NCBI RefSeq assembly: GCF_023101685.1
Contig: NZ_CP082165.1
Span: forward strand, 62,001-126,000
Origin: Bradyrhizobium sp. 186
GTDB taxonomy: Bacteria > Pseudomonadota > Alphaproteobacteria > Rhizobiales > Xanthobacteraceae
Direction of reading: 5' to 3'
Length of the DNA: 64,000 nt
Shown here one piece after another: positions 9,064 to 17,795 of the stretch (its first letter is position 1; the number at the start of each line of letters is the position of its first letter). The translations under genes and the position numbers were made by a program. A model generated the notes under the pieces. It searched no databases. It saw only the letters and a list, made by a program, of their open reading frames with translations, and was not told the DNA's origin.

Positions 9064-9986
9064 GTAGCAATGGCTGCCTGCTGTGCCAAGTCGCGCTGAG
9101 CATCTCTGAGGTAGGACCGGTCGATATAGTCTTCCGCCGATGTCTTCCTGCGGTTCGGAATAGCGCGGATCAGGGAGGAAATTTCAATCAAGGTCTGTAC
9201 GGCAGCGGTCGCCAGATCTCCGTCTTTCGGGAATATCTCTTCGCGCGTGTACTCATCCCAGGCGCGCAATGCATAAGATTCAGGAATGCCGGATTGTTCG
9301 ACCGCAATTCGTGTCGCCTCCGCCCGGTTGCCAAAAAACCAATGATGCGCGCGAACGAAAGCGCGCATGAATCGCACCACGATATTCCGATTGGCAGCCG
9401 CCCAGCGATTGTCGACATTCAGCGATGTGAACTGAAAATCCGGAAACGATTCGCGTGGCTCGCAGAGAGTCGGATAACCTTGATCAATCGCGATGAAGTT
9501 CATCGGAACACCCTGCAGCCCGGCGTCGATCTCGCCGGCTTGCAACAACTCCCAACGGGCGAGAATCGGCCCCACAGCTCGCAAGTTGTAGTCCCTGGGA
9601 TACTCGAGTCCGTGCGCCGCGAGAAGTTTCATCACCAATGAGGACGAGCCGGCCTCGATCGAAGACACGCCCACGGTCTTACCGCGCAGGCCCGCAATGC
9701 TGCTGATCCCCTTTTTGGCAATAAACGAGAATGGCAGCCGGTTCACGTTGCCGCCGATAATGCCGAGATTGCCTCCCGCTTCATTGTCGAGGATGACATG
9801 CTCAGTCACTCCGAAGGCGAATTGGACCCTGCCGCCGCGCAGGCGATCTGTTACCTCGTCAATGGGCTCATAGAGCTCGATATCGACATCAAGTCCTTCA
9901 TCGCTGAAATGACCCGCATGCTTCGCCACCCATACGGGCATGTTGAAGTAGTTGCGCGATACGGCGGCGAATTTAAGCTTGTCCAT
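9060..9986 (-). CDS. NMT1/SsuA-type periplasmic-binding-fold protein without signal peptide
   Basis: From MDKLKFAAVSRNYFNMPVWVAKH the protein (308 residues) has the NMT1/THI5-like fold: GHFSDEGLDVDIELY, LRGGRVQFAFG, LRGKTVGVSSIEAGSSSLVMKLL and a helical C-terminus. An ATG 16 codons earlier (10034) adds a polar, Ser-rich stretch, not a signal peptide. No permease or ATPase gene is nearby. Relatives of this fold can be cytosolic enzymes, for example 4,5-dihydroxyphthalate decarboxylase, so an enzymatic role is possible here; a solute-binding protein whose signal was lost is the alternative. It overlaps the MFS stop by 14 bases and the isomerase start by four, showing tight translational coupling. 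Confidence 0.75.
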   Translation of the reverse strand: MDKLKFAAVSRNYFNMPVWVAKHAGHFSDEGLDVDIELYEPIDEVTDRLRGGRVQFAFGVTEHVILDNEAGGNLGIIGGNVNRLPFSFIAKKGISSIAGLRGKTVGVSSIEAGSSSLVMKLLAAHGLEYPRDYNLRAVGPILARWELLQAGEIDAGLQGVPMNFIAIDQGYPTLCEPRESFPDFQFTSLNVDNRWAAANRNIVVRFMRAFVRAHHWFFGNRAEATRIAVEQSGIPESYALRAWDEYTREEIFPKDGDLATAAVQTLIEISSLIRAIPNRRKTSAEDYIDRSYLRDAQRDLAQQAAIAT

Positions 9987-11301
9987 GGAGAGGCTTTCTG
10001 ACGAGCTCGAGGGAATTTCTTTCAGAGGGCGCACGCTCGGGGAATTCGATCGGTTGTCTTGCTCCGACGGTAATAACGGCCGCCCCGGTCAGCAGCAGAA
10101 TGCCCGCGACGAGGAAAGCTCCGGAGAATCCGCTCGTGGCGGCGACGATGTATCCGGTGACGATGGGTGCGGCGAGACCGAACAGATTTCCACCCATGAT
10201 GAGCATGCTGACGGCGACGCCGTTGTAGCGGCCGTCCGTCACCAGATCGCTGGTCAGCGCGATGTTCATCGCCATCGCCGTCGACACACAGCCGAGCGAG
10301 ACAGAGAACAGCGCGAGAATAATCCAGATGGAGGCAACAAAAGGGGTTGCCAGGATCACTGATGACAGCAGCAGGATGACCGCAATCAACTTGCGGCGTT
10401 CGCCATTGCGCCCACCGCTGCGCTTGATCAGTCGGTCGCTCAGCCAGCCGAGACCAAGGCCAATGACAACTGCCATCGCATATGGCACAGCAGAAAAGAA
10501 GCCGGACTTCAGCACATCAAGGCCGCGGCTCACGGCGAGGTAATTGGGAAGCCAAGTCATGAACAAATAAAGGGTATATCCGGCGCAGCCCTGGGTGATC
10601 GCAAGCGACCACATCGAGCGGCTGGTCAGCAAACGGCGCATAGCCAGGCGCTGATTGAATTCACCTGCAGTCGCGCTGTCGGCAGCCCCGCGCGTGCCAA
10701 GAATGCGCTGTCGTTCCGAAAGGCTCAACCAATTCGCCTGCTCAGGCCGCCTGTAAAACAGGAACCAGACGGCCGCGAGAGCAAGACCCATAGCACCAGT
10801 AATAAAGAAAGATTCACGCCAGCCAAAACCTGTTATCAGCCACGCCACGACAATTGAGCCGACTGATAGTCCTGCGTAGGCACCACTATTGAGGAATGCG
10901 GTGGCAACTCCACGCTCCGTCGCCGGCGACCACTCGCGAATGATCTTTCCCCCGGAGGGGTAACTTGCCGACTCGCCCACACCGAGCACGAGCCGCGACG
11001 CGAACAAAGATGCGTAGCTTGTCGCGAGCCCGGTCCAGATGCCGGCAACCGACCAAAGCCCGAGCGTGGCATAGGTAATGGCTCGGCCGCCGAACCGGTC
11101 AGCGGCAAGACCCATCGGTATAAGGAAAACAAGATACGTCCACAGGAAGGACGAGAACATATAACCCAGCTCAACCGGCGAAAGCCCGTAGGTCGCGGCA
11201 ATGTCTTTTGCTGCCACGGACAAGTTGATGCGATCGAGATAGTTGATGAACATCAACAGAAACAAGCCGACGTAGACAAAGTATCGTCGCTGAGCCGTCA
11301 T
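9973..11301 (-). CDS. Major facilitator superfamily transporter, anion:cation symporter (ACS) type
   Basis: A 442-residue protein with about twelve hydrophobic segments. The N-terminus FLLMFINYLDRINLSVAA is the ACS-family signature (INYxDRxxLS), and GLAADRFGGRAITYATLGLWS is the loop 2-3 motif. VLGVGESASYPSGGKIIREW also fits ACS transporters of hexuronates, phthalates and tartrates. It should import an organic acid across the inner membrane for the two downstream coupled genes. It is the first gene of the operon and is divergent from a LysR gene. Confidence 0.9.
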   Translation of the reverse strand: MTAQRRYFVYVGLFLLMFINYLDRINLSVAAKDIAATYGLSPVELGYMFSSFLWTYLVFLIPMGLAADRFGGRAITYATLGLWSVAGIWTGLATSYASLFASRLVLGVGESASYPSGGKIIREWSPATERGVATAFLNSGAYAGLSVGSIVVAWLITGFGWRESFFITGAMGLALAAVWFLFYRRPEQANWLSLSERQRILGTRGAADSATAGEFNQRLAMRRLLTSRSMWSLAITQGCAGYTLYLFMTWLPNYLAVSRGLDVLKSGFFSAVPYAMAVVIGLGLGWLSDRLIKRSGGRNGERRKLIAVILLLSSVILATPFVASIWIILALFSVSLGCVSTAMAMNIALTSDLVTDGRYNGVAVSMLIMGGNLFGLAAPIVTGYIVAATSGFSGAFLVAGILLLTGAAVITVGARQPIEFPERAPSERNSLELVRKPLHGQA

Positions 11302-11361
11302 TCGAATTCCTCCTGCGCTGTTTTTTCTTTTGTACTATGAGTAACCATGGGGAATTTGCCA

Positions 11362-11391
11362 AATTCATATTTTTCATGTCCAATATGAATT
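11362..11391. promoter_or_regulatory. Palindromic operator between MFS operon and LysR gene
   Basis: A perfect 10-bp inverted repeat, AATTCATATT at 11362-11371 and AATATGAATT at 11382-11391, with a 10-base spacer. It lies in the 113-bp divergent region 24 bases before the LysR start. It has the size and AT-richness of a LysR recognition site and could control both directions. Confidence 0.7.
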
Positions 11392-11414
11392 GTATACATT
11401 ATGGGAGGTTGGCG

Positions 11415-12308
11415 ATGAACATGCGGAATATCGACCTCAATCTCCTGGTTATTCTCGACGCGCTGATTTCGGAACGCAGCGTCTCGCGCGCGGCAAACAG
11501 ACTCGGCCTCACGCAGTCGGCCGTCAGTCATGCACTCCGCAGGCTTCGTGATCTGTTTGGCGACGATCTTCTGATGCGCTCGGCCGGCGGCATGGATTTG
11601 ACAGCGCGGGCAATCCAGTTGGCCGAAGAACTGCGCGTCGTGCTTTGGCAAATCCAGTCGATGGTCAATCAGCGCGGCAGCTTCGATCCCGCGAAATCCA
11701 ATCGAATCTTCCGCCTGCGCGTCTCCGATTACGTGTCGAGCTTCCTGCTTGGCCGGCTGTGCCGCGTCATGCGCACGGAGGCACCCGGCGCGCGGTTAGA
11801 GGTGGGTCATTTTAGTGAAGGCGGTCAGGAATTGATCGGCGACGAAATCCATGTGCGTCTCGGCTCTGATGGTGGCGACCTCGGAAGATATAGGCGTTTG
11901 CGCGTCTTCGAGGATGAGTTCGTCGTGGTAATGAGCAAGCGGCATCCTTTGGCCAAGCTGGAGATGACGCTGGAGACGTATGTCACGCTCGTTCACCTGA
12001 AAGTCGCAGCCAGTGCCATCGGCACCAATCTGATCGATGATGCTTTGGCACGACGCGGGCTCAAGCGCGACATCGCAATGCACGTGCCGAGCTGGCTTGA
12101 CGTTTATCCCATCGTCACCACCACCGATCTGGTCGCGGCGCTACCACGCCGGTGGACACGGACCCGCCCGTTTGCCACGGCCTGTGTCGTAAAGCGCTTG
12201 CCCATCGACGAGGTTGAGCTTGCGATCGACGCGGTGTGGCATCCCCGACATGATGAAGATCCCGGGCATGCCTGGATGCGAGCGGCGATCAAAAAGGCGA
12301 TGCAGTAA
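11415..12308 (+). CDS. LysR-family transcriptional regulator (NodD-like subgroup)
   Basis: ATG 11415 follows GGGAGG at 11403 and opens MNMRNIDLNLLVILDALISERSVS; upstream in-frame ATGs (from 11337) would translate through the operator. The winged helix (SRAANRLGLTQSAVSHALRRLRDLF) is followed by a substrate-binding domain (FRLRVSDYVSSFLLG). The length of 297 residues is normal. The group resembles NodD/LinR-type regulators. It is divergent from the MFS operon, which it most likely controls in response to the transported substrate. Confidence 0.9.
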   Translation: MNMRNIDLNLLVILDALISERSVSRAANRLGLTQSAVSHALRRLRDLFGDDLLMRSAGGMDLTARAIQLAEELRVVLWQIQSMVNQRGSFDPAKSNRIFRLRVSDYVSSFLLGRLCRVMRTEAPGARLEVGHFSEGGQELIGDEIHVRLGSDGGDLGRYRRLRVFEDEFVVVMSKRHPLAKLEMTLETYVTLVHLKVAASAIGTNLIDDALARRGLKRDIAMHVPSWLDVYPIVTTTDLVAALPRRWTRTRPFATACVVKRLPIDEVELAIDAVWHPRHDEDPGHAWMRAAIKKAMQ

Positions 12309-12524
12309 CCGGACGACCTTCTCGACGTGCCTGATTGAATGTTTTCCGTCCGACGAAGCGGCGATCTTCTCCGCAGATTTCAAGCGAATGTCCGGTATTC
12401 GTGCGTCGTCAAAGGCGACGCTTTCCAATGGCTGCAAGCCTCACCCGGCAATCGCTCCAGCCGGCAGCAATCGGAGCAGCGCAAGTGTGCAGAGCGCAAC
12501 GCGAGTGAGCGCTGAGCAAGCTTA

Positions 12525-13457
12525 GTGTCTGTCCGGGAACATCTTGAATCATCGGAATCATTTGTGATTCAAGGGTGGCGGTCCGATTCGAAGGGGCGCC
12601 CATGTGGACGAAGGAGAACCGCGGTCGTTACGACCGAAGCCGGCTACGCTATCCAAGCGATTTGACTGATGAGGAATGGGCGTTGGTGGAGCCGCTGATT
12701 GCGCCAGCCAAGCGAGGCGGCAACAAGCGCACGGTCGATGTGCGCGAGGTGATCAATGGCCTGATGTATGTGCTGAGCACCGGTTGCCAATGGCGAGCGA
12801 TCCCGAAGGACCTGCCGCCACGCAGCACGGTGCACGACTATTTTGACTTGTGGGCTTGGAACGGCACGCTCGATCGCATCCATCACGCGCTCTATGTACA
12901 ATGTCGAGAATTGGCTAACCGAGAACCCAGCCCGAGCGCCGCCATCATCGACAGTCAAAGCGTCAAGAGCGCGGAAAAAGGGGGGCGTGGATCGACCCGC
13001 ATGGCTACGATGCGGGCAAGAAGATCAAGGGCAAGAAGCGCCACATCCTAGTCGATACTCAAGGCTTGCTGCTCCACGCCCTCGTGCATTCGGCGGACAT
13101 CCAGGATCGTGACGGTGGGGTGCTGGTGATGGCCACGCTGTTTGGCCTGCATCCATTCCTGCTGAAGCTCTATGCTGACGGCGGCTATCAGGGGCCGATC
13201 TTTCAGTCCGCCGTTCGCAAAATCCTCCGGCAAATCGACGTCGAGATCGTCAAGCGCTCCGATACAGCAAAGAGTTTTGCGATCTTGCCCAAGCGATGGA
13301 TCGTCGAACGCACCATCGCCTGGCTCAACCGCTGCCGCCGTTTGGCCAAGGATTGGGAGTGCCTCAACCGAAAGGCATTGGCGTTCTTGCGCCTCGCCTC
13401 AATCCGCCTCATGCTGCGAAAGCTCTGCCAAAAAACAGCATGATCCCGGACAGACTC
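12525..13457 (+). mobile_element. IS5-family (IS1031-like) insertion sequence, copy 1
   Basis: A 933-bp element with imperfect terminal repeats (left GTGTCTGTCCGGGAACAT, right arm reversed GAGTCTGTCCGGGATCAT) and a 3-bp target duplication TTA at 12522-12524 and 13458-13460, as expected for the TNA-targeting IS1031 group. Copies 2 and 3 lie at 57993 and 60367. Confidence 0.95.
12602..13443 (+). CDS. IS5-family transposase, two frames joined by apparent -1 frameshift
   Basis: The first frame starts at ATG 12602 (MWTKENRGRYDRS; an in-frame start at 12575 is possible) and carries the N-terminal domain and first catalytic Asp in AAIIDSQSVKSAEKGG. The second frame carries WIDPHGYDAGKKIKGKKRHI, the second Asp in LYADGGYQG and the Glu in RWIVERTIAWLNRC. 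They are joined by a one-base backward shift in the A5G6 run at 12975-12985. All three copies share this arrangement, so it is programmed frameshifting and not damage. The product would be a DDE transposase of about 280 residues. Confidence 0.9.
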
Positions 13458-13519
13458 TTAGGAAATCCTTTAGGTGCATCGCAGTATGCCCACGCTGCGA
13501 TGCCAAAAAGGACTTACAG

Positions 13520-13789
13520 ATGCCAATGCTCGCTTCACGTGTGCGCGCCATTCTGACGCCCCTCCTGCGAATTCGATTTGGCCTGAAGATCCAGATTGCG
13601 CTGCTCGGGATCGTGAGCGTCCTTTTGACCGGGATGATCTGTTTGGGCGGCCTCTTTCTCGACGCTCGGGCGCAGGCGGAATCGGATCAAATGATCAGTT
13701 TGCGCCAGGATGTGGTCGACCTGGCGGCTAACTATCTCGAGGCGGGTCAAATTGCCAATGAGTTCTTGCGCAAGCGCTCTCTCGCGTAA
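13520..13789 (+). pseudogene. N-terminal fragment of a methyl-accepting chemotaxis protein
   Basis: An 89-residue ORF MPMLASRVRAILTPLLRIRF with one membrane segment (IALLGIVSVLLTGMICLGGLFL) followed by DARAQAESDQMISLRQDVVDLAANYL, the start of a periplasmic sensor domain. It stops after RKRSLA, with no second membrane segment, HAMP or signalling domain. The start resembles rhizobial chemoreceptors. The 5' region now abuts IS5 copy 1. Confidence 0.6.
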
Positions 13790-14084
13790 ATGAGACGAAG
13801 CTGACGTTATCCGGAAGGAATGGTACGCGCGAAGTGGTAGCTACCCACAGTTGAGAGGACTCTTACCGCCGCCGGAGAGGCGGCGGAGGCTGGCCTGCAG
13901 CCAATTTTCGAACCTAGAGCCGAACTGAGCACTCGTAACGAGCGCCTCGCGCTACGGCGCTGCTTTGTGCGCGGATACCTAGCGTTCGTCGTTCGGAAAC
14001 GTGGAAGCTGCGCGAATTTCCTCGCGAAGTAGGTCGCCAAATCCTGCGCTTTCATGGAGACCCTCGTGCGCTTGCAGGAGGAGT

Positions 14085-14300
14085 TTAAGAAAGGTCGCTG
14101 CAAGTGCGAAACTGGACGATCAGCCGCCGATGGAGCAGTCTCGCATGCCTCGCGCGGCCCAAGTAGGCACTTTGGCCTTCAGATTTTGCAACGGCGAGCA
14201 GCTCACGGGCGCGTGCGATGTTGTCGGCGCAAGCGCTTTTGGCAAACAGGCCGTAGTGGCGGATGCGGGATGGCAGCACGTGGATGAGAAAGCGGCGGAT
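14085..14300 (-). pseudogene. C-terminal remnant of IS91-family transposase
   Basis: The minus strand reads RRFLIHVLPSRIRHYGLFAK then NIARARELLAVAK, which matches the FLxHVLPxGFxRIRHYG block of IS91/IS801 Y-transposases with three residues missing. The frame breaks on both sides and no catalytic Tyr region is recognisable. 13790-14084 holds nothing else recognisable. Confidence 0.65.
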
Positions 14301-14417
14301 GCAAGCCCGAGCGCCACCGCGCTGAGAACCATAGCCGTCACCGTCATCTCGAACGAGACCGCGAACACCACAAGGAGGCTGAGGAGCGCTGGGAGCGTCA
14401 TATTGTTCCGTTCCTGC

Positions 14418-14816
14418 TTAGGCTCGTTCGATGATGTTGGCGACAGACTGCGCGTACCACTGCCCACCGCGTGCCGTAGGAATGCCTCGAGCATTCAGCA
14501 CCCCTGCGATTTGCCTTAGTGTGTTCGCACCGGCCTTCTGAGCTTCCTTGATGATGGGTAGCACGTTCGCAGCGTAACGATCAGCTTCGGCCTGAACAGC
14601 CTGCACCGCGTTCTTGCGAGCGACGTGGAGCTTGGGGTTGCCCAACGTGACACCGCGAGCCTTTGCGGCCGAGAGGGCCTGCCGGGTGCGGGTAGAAATT
14701 AGCGCGCGTTCCGTTTCGGCCAGCGCGGCGAACAGGTGGAGCACGAAAGGGCGGGCGAGAGGTAATGGCGTAGGCCAGCGTAGAAATCGGCGGGCTCGTA
14801 CTCTGATCAATGCCAA
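14418..14816 (-). pseudogene. C-terminal fragment of a serine recombinase (resolvase/invertase)
   Basis: The conserved part begins at FVLHLFAALAETERALISTR and continues QALSAAKARGVTLGNPK to TLRQIAGVLNARGIPTARGG and WYAQSVANIIERA, the end of a resolvase catalytic domain plus the DNA-binding helix-turn-helix. The first 24 residues (Arg/Pro-rich) are not homologous, and the N-terminal catalytic Ser region is absent. It lies beside the IS91 scrap, probably a dead mobile element. Confidence 0.75.
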
Positions 14817-15147
14817 ACGCTCGTTCGTGGCCTCGCGCCTCTCTTGTGTCGGCGCTTTAAGGCGAAGCGCGCGGATTGCGCCTGAGCAGGGCCAGCCTGA
14901 GTTGCTGTTATCCGTCTACCAAACTGGTGTGCAGCCTATCGTTCACAACTCGCGTCCACCCCGCGCACTCCGACGCTATGAGCCGTGAGGCCGACCGGCA
15001 GCGGGACCGCGAGCAGCCGTGTGCGATTTCTTATCAGAAAAATTGCGAAATGTCGCTCATCAGTCCATCCGAAATTTCTCAGCACTGCAAGAACGGTTCC
15101 TTGAGTAGAGACGAAGTTCGGGAGCTTGCATAAGTGGGAGAAAGTCA
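14817..15147. other. Intergenic stretch
   Basis: No convincing gene. The last 100 bases are AT-richer and probably hold the promoter of the downstream oxidoreductase; GGGAGA 9 bases before 15148 is its ribosome-binding site. Confidence 0.5.
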
Positions 15148-16248
15148 ATGGAAGCCGCTACTCAGAGGGAGATCCGTGTTGGTGTCATCGGCGCGGACAC
15201 GAAAACGAGCTGGGCGAAGGTGTCGCACGTTCCGGCGATTAATGATCTACAGGGCCTGAGGCTCGCGGCTGTGGCAACGCGCAACGAGCAGAGCGCACGG
15301 GAGGCGGCCAAAGCCTTCGGTGCTGATCGCTGGTATAGCGACCCCTTCGCGATGATCCGTGATGATCGGATCGATATCGTTACTGTGGCGGTGGCCGTGC
15401 CCGCACACCGCGAACTCGTCCTGGCGGCGCTGGAGGCGGGCAAGGCGGTCTACTGCGAGGCGCCCCTCGGACGGAGCGTCGCGGAAGCTGAAGAGATGGT
15501 GAATGCGACGCACTCGCTCCACACGGCAATCGGATTGCAGGGCCGGCTCAATCCGGCCGTCCGACGCGCGGCTGAGCTGGTTTCCTCGGGAAAAATCGGA
15601 CGTCCGCTAAACGCCAGAATCGTATCCCAGACCTTGGCGTTCGGGCCGGAGATGCCGGTTGCACAAGAATATTATATCAAGCGTTCCTCTGGCGCGAACC
15701 TGCTCACCATCGCTGGAGGTCATACGTTAGATCTGGTGGAAGCGGTCCTGGGAAGGATTATCGAAGTCGACGCTCGCGCTGAGATCCGGTGGCCAATCGT
15801 GAGGCTGATAGAGACCGGGGTAGAGAGCGTGCGTGAAACTGCTGATTACGTCGGCATCCTGGGCAAGACGGCCTCAGGTGCCGCATTCACGGCCGAGATC
15901 GAGGCTGGAATGCCGCCAGACAATGTTCGCTTCAGCGTCGAAGTCAGGGGCTCTGACGGATGGCTGAGCCTGACCAGTTCTCACCCCGGCGGAGTTCAGA
16001 TCGGGGATCTCAAATTGAGGTCAACCGTCGCATTCGCAGAACCCGAAGCACCAGCCGTCTCCGACAACATGATGGAGACGGCAATCAATGTAGGGGAGGT
16101 CTATGCTCAACTTGCCCGCGACCTGAATGAAGGGACATACAGAACGCCGGGATTTCGTGAGGCGCTCCACAATTCCCGCCTTGTCGAGGCTGTAAGGCGT
16201 TCTGCCGAACAAGGAGTGCGCCAAGAGGTTATTAAAACGGATTCTTGA
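15148..16248 (+). CDS. Gfo/Idh/MocA-family oxidoreductase
   Basis: 366 residues. The N-terminal Rossmann domain starts IRVGVIGADTKTSWAKVSHV and contains VTVAVAVPAHRELVLAALEAGKAVYCEAPLG, where the usual EKP is EAP. The C-terminal domain (GRPLNARIVSQTLAFG, GGHTLDLVEAVLG) is of the Gal80/glucose-fructose oxidoreductase type. It should be an NAD(P)-dependent dehydrogenase of a sugar or cyclitol. The last 17 bases overlap the end of the convergent LysR gene. Loss of the EKP lysine, which often takes part in catalysis, could mean altered activity or a sensory role. Confidence 0.85.
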   Translation: MEAATQREIRVGVIGADTKTSWAKVSHVPAINDLQGLRLAAVATRNEQSAREAAKAFGADRWYSDPFAMIRDDRIDIVTVAVAVPAHRELVLAALEAGKAVYCEAPLGRSVAEAEEMVNATHSLHTAIGLQGRLNPAVRRAAELVSSGKIGRPLNARIVSQTLAFGPEMPVAQEYYIKRSSGANLLTIAGGHTLDLVEAVLGRIIEVDARAEIRWPIVRLIETGVESVRETADYVGILGKTASGAAFTAEIEAGMPPDNVRFSVEVRGSDGWLSLTSSHPGGVQIGDLKLRSTVAFAEPEAPAVSDNMMETAINVGEVYAQLARDLNEGTYRTPGFREALHNSRLVEAVRRSAEQGVRQEVIKTDS

Positions 16249-17158
16249 CGCACCTGCAATCCTGGCGCCCTGCGGACGGTCGGATGATGTTGATGAACGC
16301 GCGCAATGCGGCTGAAAGCTGCCGCCGGCCGTTATAATACAGATACACACCCTCCATGTTCGGCGACCAGTCTGCCAGAACGCGCACGAGCTGCCCGCTG
16401 CGCAGGAACGGTTCGACCAGAACGTCGAGGGTGTAGACGATCCCAAGCCCGTCGAGCGCAGCGCGAATCGCAGCGTCTGTGTCGTTGACTGTCATGCTTC
16501 CACGGACAGAGACACGCTTCGCACTACCGTTCTGCTCAAATCTCCAGCGCCAGATCTCGCCTACATTACGATACTGGACGCACTGGTGCGATAATAGGTC
16601 GTCTGGTGTGTTGGGCGCCGCGTGCTTTGCGAGATAGTCCGGACTGGCAACGACGGCTGCCCTCATCGGCGCCGACGCGCGGATTGCGGTCATTTCAACA
16701 GGCACGCGCTCGCGAACCGCAAGGCCAGCGTCCAAACCGCTCGCAACGATATCGATCGACGGCTCCGACCCAACGAGGAGATCTAGATGCACGTCGGGGT
16801 AACATGAAAGGAAGTGTTGCCACATCGGCGCGATCACTGTGGGTACGGCCCACGGTTGGGCATAGATCCGCAAGCGTCCAGAAGGACGATCGCGCTCCCC
16901 CTTTAATTCCTCCAGTGCGCCCGAGATCTGCGCCATCCCAGGTCGCAAGCGTTCCAGCAGGCGATTGCCGGAGTCCGTGAGCGAAACGCTGCGGGTCGTT
17001 CGATGCAAGAGTCGCGCGCCAAGACGTCCTTCAAGCTGCCGTATCGAGTGGCTGAGAGCAGATGAGGTCACCCCCAGCTGAGCTGCTGCCGCGCGGAAAC
17101 TGAGATGTTCTGCGATTGTGAGAAAGGTATTCAGGTCATTCAGGTCGCCGCGATTCAT
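16232..17158 (-). CDS. LysR-family transcriptional regulator
   Basis: ATG 17158 (MNRGDLNDLNTFLTIAEHLSF) is preceded by AAAGGAA; a longer frame from 17209 is unlikely. The helix-turn-helix (FRAAAAQLGVTSSALSHSIRQLE) is followed by a normal effector domain, 308 residues in all. It belongs to the CrgA/AaeR-like group with RTTRSVSLTDSG. It is convergent with the Gfo/Idh/MocA gene. A truncated paralogue of its C-terminal 110 residues lies at 27119-27487. Confidence 0.9.
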   Translation of the reverse strand: MNRGDLNDLNTFLTIAEHLSFRAAAAQLGVTSSALSHSIRQLEGRLGARLLHRTTRSVSLTDSGNRLLERLRPGMAQISGALEELKGERDRPSGRLRIYAQPWAVPTVIAPMWQHFLSCYPDVHLDLLVGSEPSIDIVASGLDAGLAVRERVPVEMTAIRASAPMRAAVVASPDYLAKHAAPNTPDDLLSHQCVQYRNVGEIWRWRFEQNGSAKRVSVRGSMTVNDTDAAIRAALDGLGIVYTLDVLVEPFLRSGQLVRVLADWSPNMEGVYLYYNGRRQLSAALRAFINIIRPSAGRQDCRCVKNPF

Positions 17159-17361
17159 TTTTGAATTCCTTTCCCAGGCAAGAGGGCATTCTGAAATGCA
17201 ACTCAACACTCCATCCAGAACTTCTCATCACCAGCCCATGTTTGTTGCGAGTAAACGTCTTCACGACTGGAGACGTAAATGATGTTCCTCATCGCCATGC
17301 ACATTCCGAGTTGGTTCTTCGGTGCGATGCTGTCCGATCCAACAGAGAGAGAGGTCTAGTG

Positions 17362-17568
17362 ATGACTATCATGGAGCTTGCAGCAATCCCGCTGTGGACC
17401 CTTGGTATTGCCAGTGCCATTACCGGCGCCCTCGCGCTCGTCCTTTGCGCGTTCGTAGACGACAGCCTGTTTATGCCTGACCTCAGCCGCCGCAAGATCC
17501 TGATCTGGGGCTTGGTTCTCGTTACCGGCTCGGCTCCGTGCCTCCTGCTCGCTAGCGTCAGCTTGTAG
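17362..17568 (+). CDS. Small inner-membrane protein, 68 residues
   Basis: ATG 17362 follows a purine-rich GAGAGAGAGG at about 17344-17353. Two hydrophobic segments flank a polar loop: LWTLGIASAITGALALVLCAF, then DDSLFMPDLSRRK, then a second segment ending LLLASVSL. A strong terminator follows directly. No family recognised. Confidence 0.6.
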   Translation: MTIMELAAIPLWTLGIASAITGALALVLCAFVDDSLFMPDLSRRKILIWGLVLVTGSAPCLLLASVSL

Positions 17569-17581
17569 GAGACGGGCCGGG

Positions 17582-17638
17582 GCGGGTGGTGGATCGAATG
17601 TGCCCGTGTGCCCCCCTGATCCACCACCCGCTCGTTTT
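17582..17638 (+). terminator. Rho-independent terminator after the 68-residue membrane protein
   Basis: A perfect 14-bp inverted repeat, GCGGGTGGTGGATC (17582-17595) and GATCCACCACCCGC (17618-17631), with a 22-base loop, followed by TCGTTTTA. Confidence 0.85.
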
Positions 17639-17795
17639 ATCAAGCTGGAGAAGACGCATGAGTCACATCCCCGCGCGCTCTCGGCGCGGGAGCACAATGC
17701 GCTCCAAGCAGAGTAACGGCGGAGGTCGAGTAAGCATGAGGGTCGAATCTTGCTAAAGACCTCGCGAGATCCCTCGTGGCCAGCGGTCGCAGCGC

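Noticed and set aside
14120..14494. Possible membrane protein on the minus strand (MTLPALLSLLVVFAVSFEMT)
   Set aside because: Only one hydrophobic segment, then the frame passes into Cys/Pro-rich sequence overlapping the IS91 remnant; no support beyond the segment.
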